This document shows positions 35,151-45,380 of a stretch of DNA of 64,000 nucleotides, one piece after another; position 1 is the stretch's first letter; each line of letters opens with the position of its first letter. Under the pieces are notes generated by a model. It saw only the letters and a list, made by a program, of their open reading frames with translations, made no database searches and was not told the DNA's origin. Origin of the DNA: Pinus tabuliformis. Its lineage: Eukaryota; Streptophyta; Pinopsida; Pinales; Pinaceae. Location: positions 473,367,655 through 473,431,654 of the forward strand of contig CM062808.1 in NCBI GenBank assembly GCA_031772625.1. The letters run 5' to 3'. The position numbers and the translations under genes are program-made.

Positions 35151-35709
35151 GCCCGGGCGGAGGGCGGTTCGGGTGAAGCGACTGGGTGGGTGAGGGCACC
35201 AGGTGAAGGCGCCCGGAGGTGTGGGGCGCGCGGGCGGGCGAGGGCGCCTAAAGGGGCGGGGCGGGCAGGTTGGAGCGGGCGGGTGAGGGGTTGCGGGGTG
35301 TGCGGGTGAAGGGGTGCGGGGTGAGGGGGTGCGGTAGGGAGCCCGGGCGGAGGGGGATTCGGGTGAGGCAGGCAGGTGGGTGAGGGCGCCGGGCGGGGGG
35401 GGCGGGCGTGGGCATCGGGAGGGGTTGAGCGGGTGGGTGAGGGGTGCATGATGGGGTGCGGGGTGGGCAGTTTGGGGGAGAGGTAGGGAACCCGGGTGGA
35501 GGGGGGTTCGGTTGAGGTGGGTGGGTGCGTGAGGGCGCCGGGCGGACGGGCGGGCGAGGGCGCCCGAAGGGGTGAGGGCGCCGGGAGGGTTGGAGCGGGC
35601 GGGTGAGGTGGTGCGGGGTGGGCGGTTGTGGGAAGAGGTAGGGAGCCCGGGCGGAGGGGGGTTCAGGTGAGGCGGGCGGGTGGGTGAGGTTGCCGGGCGG
35701 GGGGCAATT
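35151..35709. repeat. GC-rich G-strand tandem block (right arm)
   Basis: GGGTGAGGGCGCCGGGCGG-type sequence with a repeat of about 150 bp, marked by GGTAGGGA(G/A)CCCGG at about 35335, 35485 and 35637. Composition and motifs are the inverse complement of 9870-10745. The boundary to AT-rich DNA at GGGGGGCAATTG is abrupt. Confidence 0.85.
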
Positions 35710-35801
35710 GTTGATTAAAATTTATGATATGTTTTCGTTGTTACTTTAAGTCAATATGTTTTTATTATTTACTGATTTATGTGTTTCTATTTTTCAGGAA
35801 A

Positions 35802-37629
35802 ATGGCATCAAAGAGAATTTCAGTGAATCTTTCTGGACCAAAGACTCATAAAGGTGCATCTAAAAGAAACATTGGTGAACGAACTCCACCTGAACTCATG
35901 ACTACAAATCTTTCAAGTGCCTCAAGTGATAAGAAGATGATTTCAGACTGGAAGAATTCGAAAGAGGTGAAATTTCCATCAAGAATGTGGTATGTGAAAG
36001 AAAGAGAAAGCGCAAATGTGAATATATATCTATATATCGATATACCGAATGATAGTGGAATTTTTGAGGTGATGGGAAGAGTCGTAGATATGTGTTCGGT
36101 ACCGAACACTGAAGTTGTTTACGTACTTACAAAAGCTCCCAAGTCACATGAAAGGGTTAAATACCAACTATCATATTCATTGTAGGACACGAGCGAGGTA
36201 TCTACAAAGTTGTGTAGTCAAATCGTAAATGAGATGACAGAAAACGTCGTAAGTATTATTATTTATATTTGTATTTTGCATTTTTTAAAGTGTCTCACTA
36301 TATTTTTTAACTTTGTTTTTTATTGACATATGATATTTTGTTTGGCAGAATTTCGTTGAAAGTTGTTCAATTAGGTTGGGAGGAATTCGTTTCATTGAGA
36401 ATGATATCATGAAAGTTGTCATCAGTTTTTACTCAGTGTCAGAAGAAAATATGGAAAAAAGGCAAAATGAAGTAATTGATAATGCTACAAAACTACATCC
36501 AAAGAATCAGAAAAAAAGGGTCTCTGGTGGATAAATCTAGCAAGGGTAAACAAGTTACTTTTGAGAACGATGAAGTTGAAATTGACGATGAAACATATGT
36601 TGTCATTACTGAAGATGACATTGGAACTGAGAAGAGCCATAAAAATCCAAAAGTAACAATGCCCAAGAATAACTCTAGTGGGAATGTTATGACCAAGAAA
36701 AGTAGATTTGATGATTTTGAAGCTGTCATTACCAGCAGTCAAGAACCTAGTGAAACTTCAAAAGAAAGAAGAGAAATCATTACACCATGAGCTGATTTAG
36801 AAGATGGCATTATCAAAACAAAACAAAATGTCATTCGAGAGAATTTGACAAAGAGAAACTTAATTGATGGTGGTCGCACATTTCAGCTTAATGTCAGGCA
36901 AACCTATAAAGCAAGTGAAGGACAATGTCAATATCAAGTTAGAAAGCCACATCATCTGCATGTTCACAACTTGAAGACATTGATGAGGTACAATCCATAT
37001 GCTCATGTGGTTAGTTATGTGCTTCTTGTTGATCCACTTCAAGTTCCCAACAAATAAGCATTTGATAAGTCAAAATGTTTTGAATACAATTATTATGTGC
37101 TTGGGGGGAACCATTATGTAGAAGCTCAAAGACAATTCATGGAGGAATATCCTAATAACCCACGTTTTGAAACAATGAAATGTATCATTTACGCTGGTTT
37201 ATCTGATACAGAAGCAAAGTTAGTGGCATGGGATCATAATTCAAATAATGAATATAGGATGTCTATGACTTTCATCCAAAGGGTTAGATTTATTCATAGT
37301 GAATTTGAAGAAAAATGTGGTGGGGATAGGACAAAAATTACTACAGAGTTCTGAAAGGAATGTTGTATGGAAATAGGATATCAAATTGAAGAGAAAACCA
37401 ATTCAAAAGGTGGAAAGGGCAACAAACATAGTGATTTATTCAGAGGTGTTGATAACATTTTCCAATTGGCATTTAGAACTGCAGATGTTTGGAGGTTGAT
37501 TGATGAGATTTTTGGCATGTGGGAAGGCATTGCCATTAAAAACCAGAAGGTCAAAAAGTCTAAGCCATTCATATGTGGCAACAGTGAATTAGCTCCTGAA
37601 ATGAAGCATCTTCCAGACGATATGACTAT
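35802..37629 (+). pseudogene. ParB-like N-terminal half of the ParB-DNA methyltransferase gene
   Basis: The start is the ATG at 35802 (MASKRISVNLSG), five bases after an acceptor TTTTTCAG. An intron (about 36251-36349, GTAAGTATT...TTGGCAG) follows. The ParB/Srx-like core lies at about 36960-37260: LKTLMRYNPYAHVVSYVLLVDP, then YYVLGGNHYVEAQRQF, where family members have GxHR and the residues after it, and LSDTEAKLVAWDHN. In bacteria and phages this fold is a nuclease/NTP-binding module, often placed before a DNA methylase, as here. The frame contains about four in-frame stops and one shift at an A/G run near 36520, so this half cannot encode protein as it stands. The Copia element interrupts the exon at 37629. 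Confidence 0.7.
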
Positions 37630-38089
37630 TGTTAGGATATTCCGACACATAGGATATAGTTAAGTTCAACTTGCTCTAGTATAGAGTTAGGTTAGAGTTA
37701 GGTAAAGTATGTTTCTTTACCGTTGTACATTTTGTAACTTACAATCCGACGGTCACGATATGTAGTGATCCGACGGTTCACTCTCACCTCGATATTACCG
37801 ACACTTGATCTGTGGCTTGACACCCGATTGGTCCATGAGTTCTATTTAAAGTGCATGGAGGGTCATTGTTCAGGTAATCCATGCATGAGAGAAGCTTATG
37901 TAAATTTTCATTCTTTGATTAATAAATTGCTTGTAGTACCCACGTTGGGACAGGCTGTGGACTGTTTCCCTCCTTGCACTTTGAGGGTTTTAACCACGTC
38001 AAAAATACTAGTGTATTGATTTGAGATCTGGTTGTGAGCGGTGTCCTTTTGGTATTCTTTCTGTGGAACTTACCCTGTAAATTCCTACA
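37630..38089 (+). repeat. 5' LTR of the Copia element
   Basis: TGTTAGGATATTCC...AATTCCTACA, 460 bp. Confidence 0.95.
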
Positions 38090-38741
38090 TGGTATCAGAG
38101 CTATTTGAGGGCCGCGTCCGTTGGTGATCCAAATCTGAAGCCGGTAGAACTGCATGCGGCTGTCGTTTCCTAGATCTGTTGTTTCTGACTGCTTTCGGGC
38201 CGAGAGGACTGCTCTGTTGCGTTCGGAGCATCTGTTCCAGTGAGGAACCCCTTTCGTTTCACGCGAAAAGGTTTCCGGTAGCCCTAGCTGCGTCATTTTT
38301 CAGATCGGGAGGTATACAGTGTTTTTTTTTGCAGTTTACTGTTATTTTCTCTCTGCTTATTTCGGTCTCAGTTTATTTAGCTTTTTTTTAACCGGATCTA
38401 TACCTTTCATTTCTGCGTATGCTCTTTGCCCTGCGACTCTGTGCGATCTGGGCAAATCAGAAACAGAAAGGAAGGATTTTTCTCATGCGTATGCTCTTTT
38501 CCCTGCACCTTAGTGTGATCTCGGAAAATCAGAAACATTGAGAAAAATATTTAGTTTTTCGGCTAAAGCTAACTTTGAGATTTTTTTTTTTTTTAATTTC
38601 TAGTTTTTTGGCTAAAGCTAACTTCGAGCCGCAAGGTTCGTTTTTCTTTGCATATTCGTGTTGGGTTTTGTGTTTTGTGTTTTGTGTTTTGTAGGGAAAA
38701 AGAGCTTTCTCAAGGCAAGCACGCAAACCAAGGCCCGTCGG

Positions 38742-38742
38742 C

Positions 38743-38776
<34 letters not shown>
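38742..38776. repeat. Microsatellite (C)n(TC)n
   Basis: About twelve C residues followed by about twelve TC/CT dinucleotides in the Copia leader. Confidence 0.95.
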
Positions 38777-38790
38777 ATCTCTAAATTTTT

Positions 38791-38866
38791 TTGTATAGAT
38801 CAATTGGTTCAAAGCTATTTTAAGAGAGTAGAGGTCTTGGGTTCAAGTCTCCATTTTGTGGGGGCG
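38791..38866 (+). other. tRNA-like segment (SINE head?) in the Copia leader
   Basis: TAGATCAATTGGTTCAAAGC (38796-38815) resembles a tRNA A-box region (TAGCTCAGTTGGTTAGAGC in many tRNAs). GGTTCAAGTCT (38840-38850) resembles a B box, at tRNA-like spacing. It could be an inserted tRNA-derived SINE head. No flanking duplication was identified and the microsatellite adjoins it. Confidence 0.4.
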
Positions 38867-39052
38867 GATTTTTTCATTCCCGCACATTCGCGCACTTTGC
38901 CGGCAACGTCAACAATTTTTTTTCAAAAAGCCATAACTTCTTCATCCGGAAGCCTTTTTCAGAGCCGTTTTTTTTAAAACCGCCTATTTTTTCGAGATCT
39001 ATCCATTGGAACACTTACTTTCAGCATCTTCAGCTTCAATTTTTTTTTTAAA

Positions 39053-42000
39053 ATGGAAAGTCCATGCCAAGTCATTCTTGACAGCACTAACTACTTCCAA
39101 TGGGTAGCCTACATGGAAGATTTACTTAGAAGTAAAGGTCTCTTCAGAATAGCCACAGACCAAGAGAAGAAACCAAAAGATGAAGACAAGGCGGCAAAAT
39201 GGGAAAATAGACAAGATCAAGCACGTGGTTTGATAGGGATGTCTATTTCTCCTGATCTTAGATTCCACATTGCAGGACTTGAGACTCCTCATGAAGCATT
39301 AGAAAAACTTGCTAAAGTTTTTGGGATTAAAAATGAAATTAGAGCCCATCAACTTGAAAATGAGCTGCTTACTTTGGATCCTAATAATTTTTCTTGCATT
39401 GAAGATTTCTTGTCCAAATTCAAGACCCTTAGATATCTCTTGGAAGGTGTTAAAGTTAAGAAAGAAGATGGTAACCTTATTTATTCCATCCTTACTAAGT
39501 TGGGACCAGCCTACTCTGTATTTGTTTCCACTTTCCATTCTACAAGGGAAGCTTTCATTTGTCAAGGACAAGACTACAAGGCCCCTTCCTTTGACTCCTT
39601 TTGTGATTCCTTAATAAGAGAACAAGAAAAACTCTTACACCTTGGTCTTCTTAATCTTGGAAACTCTTCCACGAAAGCGTTAGCCGCCCAGCAGCAACCA
39701 AATTCAAAGAATCCTAAGAAGTCATATCCTCAAAAGAATGGTCCTAAACCATCTCAGCCTCAAAATGAAAGATCATTTCAGCAAAATGATAAGACCAATA
39801 AAAACAAATGGAAGAAGACTGATAGACATTGTAACTTTTGTAATCGAGATGGCCACTTAGAATCTAAATGCTTTAAGAAGATGGAAGCCTTGGAAGCCGC
39901 AATGAAGAAACATAACATCCATGTGGAGCCTACTTCAACTTCAACTTCCGGAATGGCACTTTCTGCATGTCAATCATCTCAGTCTGGTTATGCATTAAAT
40001 GTATCTTCTTCTTCTTCTCATTCTCATGAGTGGCTCATTGATTCTGGAGCCTCTTGTCACATGGCCAAAAACCAAGCCATGTTTTCTTCTTTAAATGATT
40101 GTAACACCAAAAATATATATATTGGTGATGATAGATCTCTTAATGTTGTAGGGACTGGAACTGTTCATCTAGACAATGGTCAGTTTAATGATGTATTATG
40201 TGTTCCAACCTTATCCTGCAACCTTCTATCTGTCTATCAGATAACTCATTCAGGTGAAGGTAAAATTGTTGAATTTTCACCTCATGATGTTGTAATCAAG
40301 GATCTAAAAGATCCTAAACAGATTCTAGCTACTGGTCTTGCTGATGATTCCAAAAGGTTGTATAAGTTTCACAACTTTGGGTCATCCAATCTTCCCTCAG
40401 TATTTGTTGCTCATAATGATGAAGTGAGCAAACTTTGGCATGAGCGATTTGGTCACTTAAACTATCGCTCCCTTCAGCATCTATGTAAAGAAAATATGGT
40501 GACAGGTCTTCCTATGGTATCTTGCAGAGATGGTGTTTGTTCCGGATGTGTACTCGGAAAACATCATCGGGACAGTTTTGACAAACGTGCCTCTTGGCAC
40601 GCCTCAGCCCCTTTACAGCTTGTGCACAGTGATTTATGTGGTCCTCTTCCTGTTGCTTCATTCTCTGGCTGCAAGTACTTCTTAACTTTCATTGATGATT
40701 TCTCCAGACGCACTTGGGTATACTTCTTAAAACTCAAGAGCGAAGTATTTAACACTTTTTTGGCCTTCAAAGCCTTTGTTGAAAAACAATCTGGACATCA
40801 AATTCTTAAGCTAAGAACTGATAATGGTGGAGAATATGTTAAAAACACATTCATCAACTTTTGCACCGAAAATGGAATTCAAATGCAACATACTGTTCCA
40901 TACACTCCACAACAAAATGGTGTAGCTGAAAGGAAAAATCGCACCTTAAAGGAAATGGCTAATTGTATGCTGCAATCTAAAGGACTCAGTCTTAGTTTTT
41001 GGGCCGAAGCAATTAATTGTGCAAATTATATAATCAATCGCACTCCTACTAAGGTTCTAGAGAATATCACTCCAGAAGAAGCTTGGAGTTCCATTAAACC
41101 AGATGTAAGTCACTTTCGTGTGTTTGGAAGTGAAGCATGGGCCCATATTCCAGATGAAAAGCATAAAGCTTTAGAACCTAAGAGTGAGAAATGTACTTTT
41201 GTTGGATATTCTGAAGATGTAAAAGGTTATAGACTTATTCCATTTAAGTCCAAAAATGTTATCATTAGAAGAGATGTAAAATTTGATGAAAATAAATCGG
41301 CCTGCGAGCCTAGTCCGGCGGATGTGCCACCTCTTCCTATCTCTTCTATCTTTGAAAACATTTCTTCTTCAGATGATGAAAGCGAGGATGATAATCCTCC
41401 CCCACCTTCTCAGGATCCTCAACTTCCAAGATGGGTCCGTGCTACTCGGGATGCAGCAGGTGATCTTGCCGGTGATCCTACAGATCAGCGACGTACACGT
41501 TCTCAGTTTGAAAGAGCCTCTTCTTTACTGGCTCAAGCTCCAGTAAATCATGATCCTGACACTTTTGCAGAAGCTTCAGGCCATCCACATTGGGAAGCAG
41601 CTATGAATGAAGAATATCATTCATTGATGACAAATGATACATGGGATCTTGTTCCTCTACCAAAGGGACGCAAACTTGTTAGATGTAAATGGGTTTACAG
41701 AACCAAGTATGGACCAGATGGGAAAGTTGATAAACATAAAGCTCGTCTCGTTGCTAAGGGCTTTTCACAGGTTGAAGGCATTGACTACACTGAAACCTTT
41801 TCTCCTGTTGCCAAAATGAACTCTATCCGCCTTGTTCTTTCCCTTGCTGCCTCTTTAAAATGGGAAGTCCATCAGATGGATGTTAAATCTGCCTTCTTGC
41901 ATGGGGACTTGCAGGAAGAAATCTATATGGAACAACCCATTGGCTTCATACAAACAGACTCCAGCCTTGTTTGTCGACTTAAGAAATCCCTTTATGGCCT

Positions 42001-43090
42001 CAAGCAAGCTCCTCGGGCTTGGTATGCCAAAATGGATAGCTTTCTTTTAGAATCTGGCTTTTCTAGGTGTCATTCTGACAATACTGTCTACACCAAGAAA
42101 GTGGGCAACTCTCTTATCATCCTTGTTCTTTATGTTGATGATCTTATTCTTACTGGTAGTGATCCCAACCTTATAAACCATGTGAAGTCCAGCCTTAAAA
42201 AGAAATTTGAAATGACAGACTTAGGACACTTACACTATTTTCTCGGTCTTCAAGTCTTGCAATCCCAGGAGGGTATTTTCCTTTCCCAGTCCAAGTATGC
42301 TTGTGATATTCTTCGTCATTTTCACATGGAAGACTGTAAGCCAACCCCTTCTCCCTTTCAGTCTGGAGTCAAACTTTCAGTCTCTTGTACTTCTCCTGAA
42401 GTTGATGCTACCTTATACCGTCAACTTGTCGAAAAACTCTTGTATTTAACCCATACTCGTCCTGATCTTTCCTTTGTTGTTGGCCTTGTTGCTCGTTTTA
42501 TGCAAAACCCCCGTGAAAGTCATTGGAAAGCAGCTAAAAGAATACTTCGTTATGTTCGAGGTACAGTACAGTTTGGGATTCATTACAGTGCCAAAGCAGC
42601 TCCTCTGTTAGTTGGTTTCACTGATTCTGATTGGGCTGGTGACCCTGATGATCGGAAGTCTACTGCCGGTTATGTCTTCACTCTTGGTTCAGGACCTATT
42701 ACATGGGCTTGTAAGAAACAGGCTGCCATTTCTCTTTCGTCAGCAGAAGCAGAGTATCGTGGTGCCGTGGAAGCTAGTAAGGAAGCCTTGTGGCTTCGTC
42801 AGATCCTATCAGAGTTTGGCTTTGAGCAGCAGCATCCAACCACACTTTGGTGTGATAATCAAAGTGCCATTCAGCTATGCAAAGATCCAGTCCAGCATCA
42901 GCGCAGCAAACACATTGAACTACACATGCACTTCATCAGAAAGCTCATTCATGACCATGTTCTTGAAGTGCAATATTGTCCAACAGATGATCAGGTTGCA
43001 GACATCTTCACAAAGGCTCTCACAGAGGCGAAGTTCACTAAACTTCGATATATGCTTGGAGTTCAGGAAGTTGTCACTAAGGGGGGATAG
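39053..43090 (+). CDS. Copia Gag-Pol polyprotein
   Basis: A 1345-codon frame from ATG 39053, a normal length for plant Copia. In order: Gag with a zinc knuckle C-X2-C-X4-H-X4-C near residue 260; aspartic protease with WLIDSGASC at about 327-335; integrase with the zinc-binding LWHERFGHLN near 461 and the catalytic core from about 523 (LVHSDLCGPLP) with QQNGVAERKNRT; reverse transcriptase with FLHGDLQEEIYM and VLYVDDLILTG near 1025; and RNase H with LWCDNQSAI near 1266 and HIELHMHFIR. Order protease-integrase-RT-RNase H defines Copia. The frame is uninterrupted. It ends close to the purine tract and 3' LTR. Confidence 0.96.
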   Translation: MESPCQVILDSTNYFQWVAYMEDLLRSKGLFRIATDQEKKPKDEDKAAKWENRQDQARGLIGMSISPDLRFHIAGLETPHEALEKLAKVFGIKNEIRAHQLENELLTLDPNNFSCIEDFLSKFKTLRYLLEGVKVKKEDGNLIYSILTKLGPAYSVFVSTFHSTREAFICQGQDYKAPSFDSFCDSLIREQEKLLHLGLLNLGNSSTKALAAQQQPNSKNPKKSYPQKNGPKPSQPQNERSFQQNDKTNKNKWKKTDRHCNFCNRDGHLESKCFKKMEALEAAMKKHNIHVEPTSTSTSGMALSACQSSQSGYALNVSSSSSHSHEWLIDSGASCHMAKNQAMFSSLNDCNTKNIYIGDDRSLNVVGTGTVHLDNGQFNDVLCVPTLSCNLLSVYQITHSGEGKIVEFSPHDVVIKDLKDPKQILATGLADDSKRLYKFHNFGSSNLPSVFVAHNDEVSKLWHERFGHLNYRSLQHLCKENMVTGLPMVSCRDGVCSGCVLGKHHRDSFDKRASWHASAPLQLVHSDLCGPLPVASFSGCKYFLTFIDDFSRRTWVYFLKLKSEVFNTFLAFKAFVEKQSGHQILKLRTDNGGEYVKNTFINFCTENGIQMQHTVPYTPQQNGVAERKNRTLKEMANCMLQSKGLSLSFWAEAINCANYIINRTPTKVLENITPEEAWSSIKPDVSHFRVFGSEAWAHIPDEKHKALEPKSEKCTFVGYSEDVKGYRLIPFKSKNVIIRRDVKFDENKSACEPSPADVPPLPISSIFENISSSDDESEDDNPPPPSQDPQLPRWVRATRDAAGDLAGDPTDQRRTRSQFERASSLLAQAPVNHDPDTFAEASGHPHWEAAMNEEYHSLMTNDTWDLVPLPKGRKLVRCKWVYRTKYGPDGKVDKHKARLVAKGFSQVEGIDYTETFSPVAKMNSIRLVLSLAASLKWEVHQMDVKSAFLHGDLQEEIYMEQPIGFIQTDSSLVCRLKKSLYGLKQAPRAWYAKMDSFLLESGFSRCHSDNTVYTKKVGNSLIILVLYVDDLILTGSDPNLINHVKSSLKKKFEMTDLGHLHYFLGLQVLQSQEGIFLSQSKYACDILRHFHMEDCKPTPSPFQSGVKLSVSCTSPEVDATLYRQLVEKLLYLTHTRPDLSFVVGLVARFMQNPRESHWKAAKRILRYVRGTVQFGIHYSAKAAPLLVGFTDSDWAGDPDDRKSTAGYVFTLGSGPITWACKKQAAISLSSAEAEYRGAVEASKEALWLRQILSEFGFEQQHPTTLWCDNQSAIQLCKDPVQHQRSKHIELHMHFIRKLIHDHVLEVQYCPTDDQVADIFTKALTEAKFTKLRYMLGVQEVVTKGG

Positions 43091-43171
43091 GCTCTAGTGC
43101 CTCCTTCCTTCTCCTATTGTGTCATATTTGTAAATCCTTCAATCCTATCCCAAGTTGTTCTTAAGGGGGGA

Positions 43172-43631
43172 TGTTAGGATATTCCGACACATAGGATATA
43201 GTTAAGTTCAACTTGGTCTAGTATAGAGTTAGGTTAGAGTTAGGTAAAGTGTGTTTCTTTACCGTTGTACATTTTGTAACTTACAATCCGACGGTCACGA
43301 TATGTAGTGATCCGACGGTTCACTCTCACCTCGGTATTAACGACACTTGATCCGTGGCTTGACACCCGATTGGTCCATGAGTTCTATTCAAAGCGCATGG
43401 AGGGTCATTGTTCGGGTAATCCGTGCATGAGAGAAGCTTATGTAAATTTTCATTCTTTGATTAATAAATTGCATGTAGTACCCACGTTGGGACAGGCCGT
43501 GGACTATTTCCCTCCTTGCACTCTGAGGGTTTTAACCACGTCAAAAATACTGGTGTATTGATTTGAGATCTGGTTGTGAGCGGTGTCCTTTTGGTATTCT
43601 TTCTGTGGAACTTACCCTGTAAATTCCTACA
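43172..43631 (+). repeat. 3' LTR of the Copia element
   Basis: 460 bp partner of 37630-38089, followed by the ACTAT duplication. Confidence 0.95.
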
Positions 43632-45380
43632 ACTATCACACCTTGGAGGGCGATGCAAGGAGTGAAAGATGAGAAAATTGTCAAAACAATATTATCTCGT
43701 GTGAGGTCACGGGAATTATCATTGGAGGAAATGTCTGAAGAATTTCAAAAGTAAGTTTCTTGAAACATTCTTATTTATTTCTAGATTATAATTATATTTT
43801 AAATAAAACATGTTGTTCTTGGTAGTATTTGTTATACATATCATTATATTAACTTTTTGTTACTTTATCTATGCAGTCACAAAGTTTACAGGAAAATTCA
43901 AGAACAAATGGTTAGATTGTTGAATGAAGATAGTTGGGATGATGTCATACGCAACTATCCAGATTCAAGTTCTACATCAACATTAAAATCTTTTTATCTT
44001 TCATTTAAAAATGTATCTTGATTTATACATTCATTTTTATTCACATGTGTACTATTTTTAATTTATAACTTACACATTTATTTGTTTATTTTATAAAAGA
44101 TGAGGAAGGATGATAATGGAGTGCCAGATAGTTTCAAAACCTTTATCGAAAAGATAAAGATCGAAAGACTGAGGAAGCAACGTATTAAGGATATTCAACT
44201 TGATCCAACTCTTAATCATTTCATTTGGAATGGGCTAGACACTATTCAATATCAAGTAATACAAGGCGACTGTGAAGACATTGCTAAACTCATACCTAAA
44301 AGGGATTATGCCCTAGTCATTGCAGATATTCCCCATGGTTTCAATATTCCAAACATTGACTATGATAGTGACCCTTATACTTATCAAGCTTTTAGTAAAG
44401 TGGTTGCGGGATTTGTAGAAGTCACATCATCACCATTATGGAGATTTGTGACATTTCATTCAGACACACAATTGGCAATGATATTGTCAAGCTTCAAGGG
44501 GAAAACAAATTCAAGGATGCAGCTTACATGGTAAGACGTTTAAAATGTATATTTGATTAATGTTGAAAAATTTATTTATGTACAAGTTAATTTAACTTTT
44601 ACTGTTTCATGTTACATGGAAAAGCCAAATCTTCTTCACAATGAAGATCAACAATTTATAAATGATTGTGAGTTCATTCATATTGATAGTTGGGCAAAAG
44701 ATGATAACCATATGTCTATGATTTTTAATCGGGTAGACAGAAAGAGTCATAGCCAAATACTGAGTTATGATGCTGTTGTGAGAAAACTAACATATGAAGA
44801 CAAAGAAGCAAAAGGAGAGATAGTTAACATTTATCAAAAACCACAGTTATTGATTAACTATCTTATAGACATTTTTTCAAATGAAGGAGATTGGGTTTTG
44901 GATTTATTTTCTGGCTCAGGTAAGTTTTATTATATGGAATTGAATTTCAATATGTTATTTTTTTAATTAATATGTCATTGTACTAATTTAGTTCATTATT
45001 TCTTTTGTGCTTGAAAATTAGGTACAACACTAGCATGTTGCCTTCAAAAAGGAAGAAATTGCATTGCAATTGAAAAAGATCCAGTACAGTGCAATTTCAT
45101 TCAGCAAAGAATTAATGCTCTTCAATTTCTTCCAGATGCAATGCAAGAAATTGGGTTGAAGAAAGGGGACTTCAGTGAATCACGTGTGGCAAAAAAGGCA
45201 AAGGAACCCCAACCACCATTACATGGAATGTTTGGAAAGACATACATTGGGAGTTTCGCAGACATCAAAGACCCATTAGAAGAGGAAAATGAGCAAAATG
45301 AAACAGAAAATATTGTGGAAGAGGACAATGATGAAACTCTAGAGGACGAAGAGTTTGGATTACATGACATTGTTGATTAA
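43632..45380 (+). CDS. N4/N6 DNA methyltransferase half of the ParB-methyltransferase gene (exons 3' of the Copia insertion)
   Basis: Transfers methyl from AdoMet to the exocyclic amine of adenine or cytosine in DNA. Exon parts: to 43750, 43877-44012, 44100-44530, about 44616-44919 and 45022-45380. Introns show GTAAG donors at 43751, 44531 and 44920 and AG acceptors before 43877, 44100 and 45022. The donor at 44013 and the acceptor near 44616 are less certain. The order is YQVIQGDCEDIAKLIPKRDY, then ADIPHGF (44322-44342, motif IV), then NIYQKPQLL, then VLDLFSGSGTT (motif I, joined across the last intron), which is the permuted beta-class order. Motif IV is DIPH rather than the usual (D/N/S)PP(Y/F/W), so catalysis is uncertain. 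An acidic C-tail ends HDIVD. Eukaryotic introns argue against bacterial contamination. Confidence 0.8.

Larger units (their letters stand above)
37630..43631 (+). mobile_element. Ty1/Copia LTR retrotransposon, apparently whole
   Basis: 6002 bp, with LTRs of 460 bp (37630-38089, 43172-43631) and a perfect ACTAT target duplication (37625-37629, 43632-43636). The primer-binding site TGGTATCAGAGC (38090-38101) directly abuts the 5' LTR. A purine tract AAGGGGGGA directly precedes the 3' LTR. One continuous Gag-Pol frame lies inside and I see no breaks. The two LTRs differ at about 14 of 460 positions by hand count (about 3%), so the insertion is not brand new. It lies in a coding exon of the ParB-methyltransferase gene. 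Confidence 0.95.

Noticed and set aside
44553-44615. Start of a separate small gene at the ATG 44553
   Set aside because: The frame reads through the intron preceding the QKP/motif I exon of the methyltransferase. The flanking GTAAG at 44531 and the domain order favour a single spliced gene.
35802-45380. Bacterial contamination as the source of the methyltransferase
   Set aside because: The gene has several GT-AG introns, AT-rich plant-like base composition, and lies inside linked TIRs with plant retrotransposons inserted in it.
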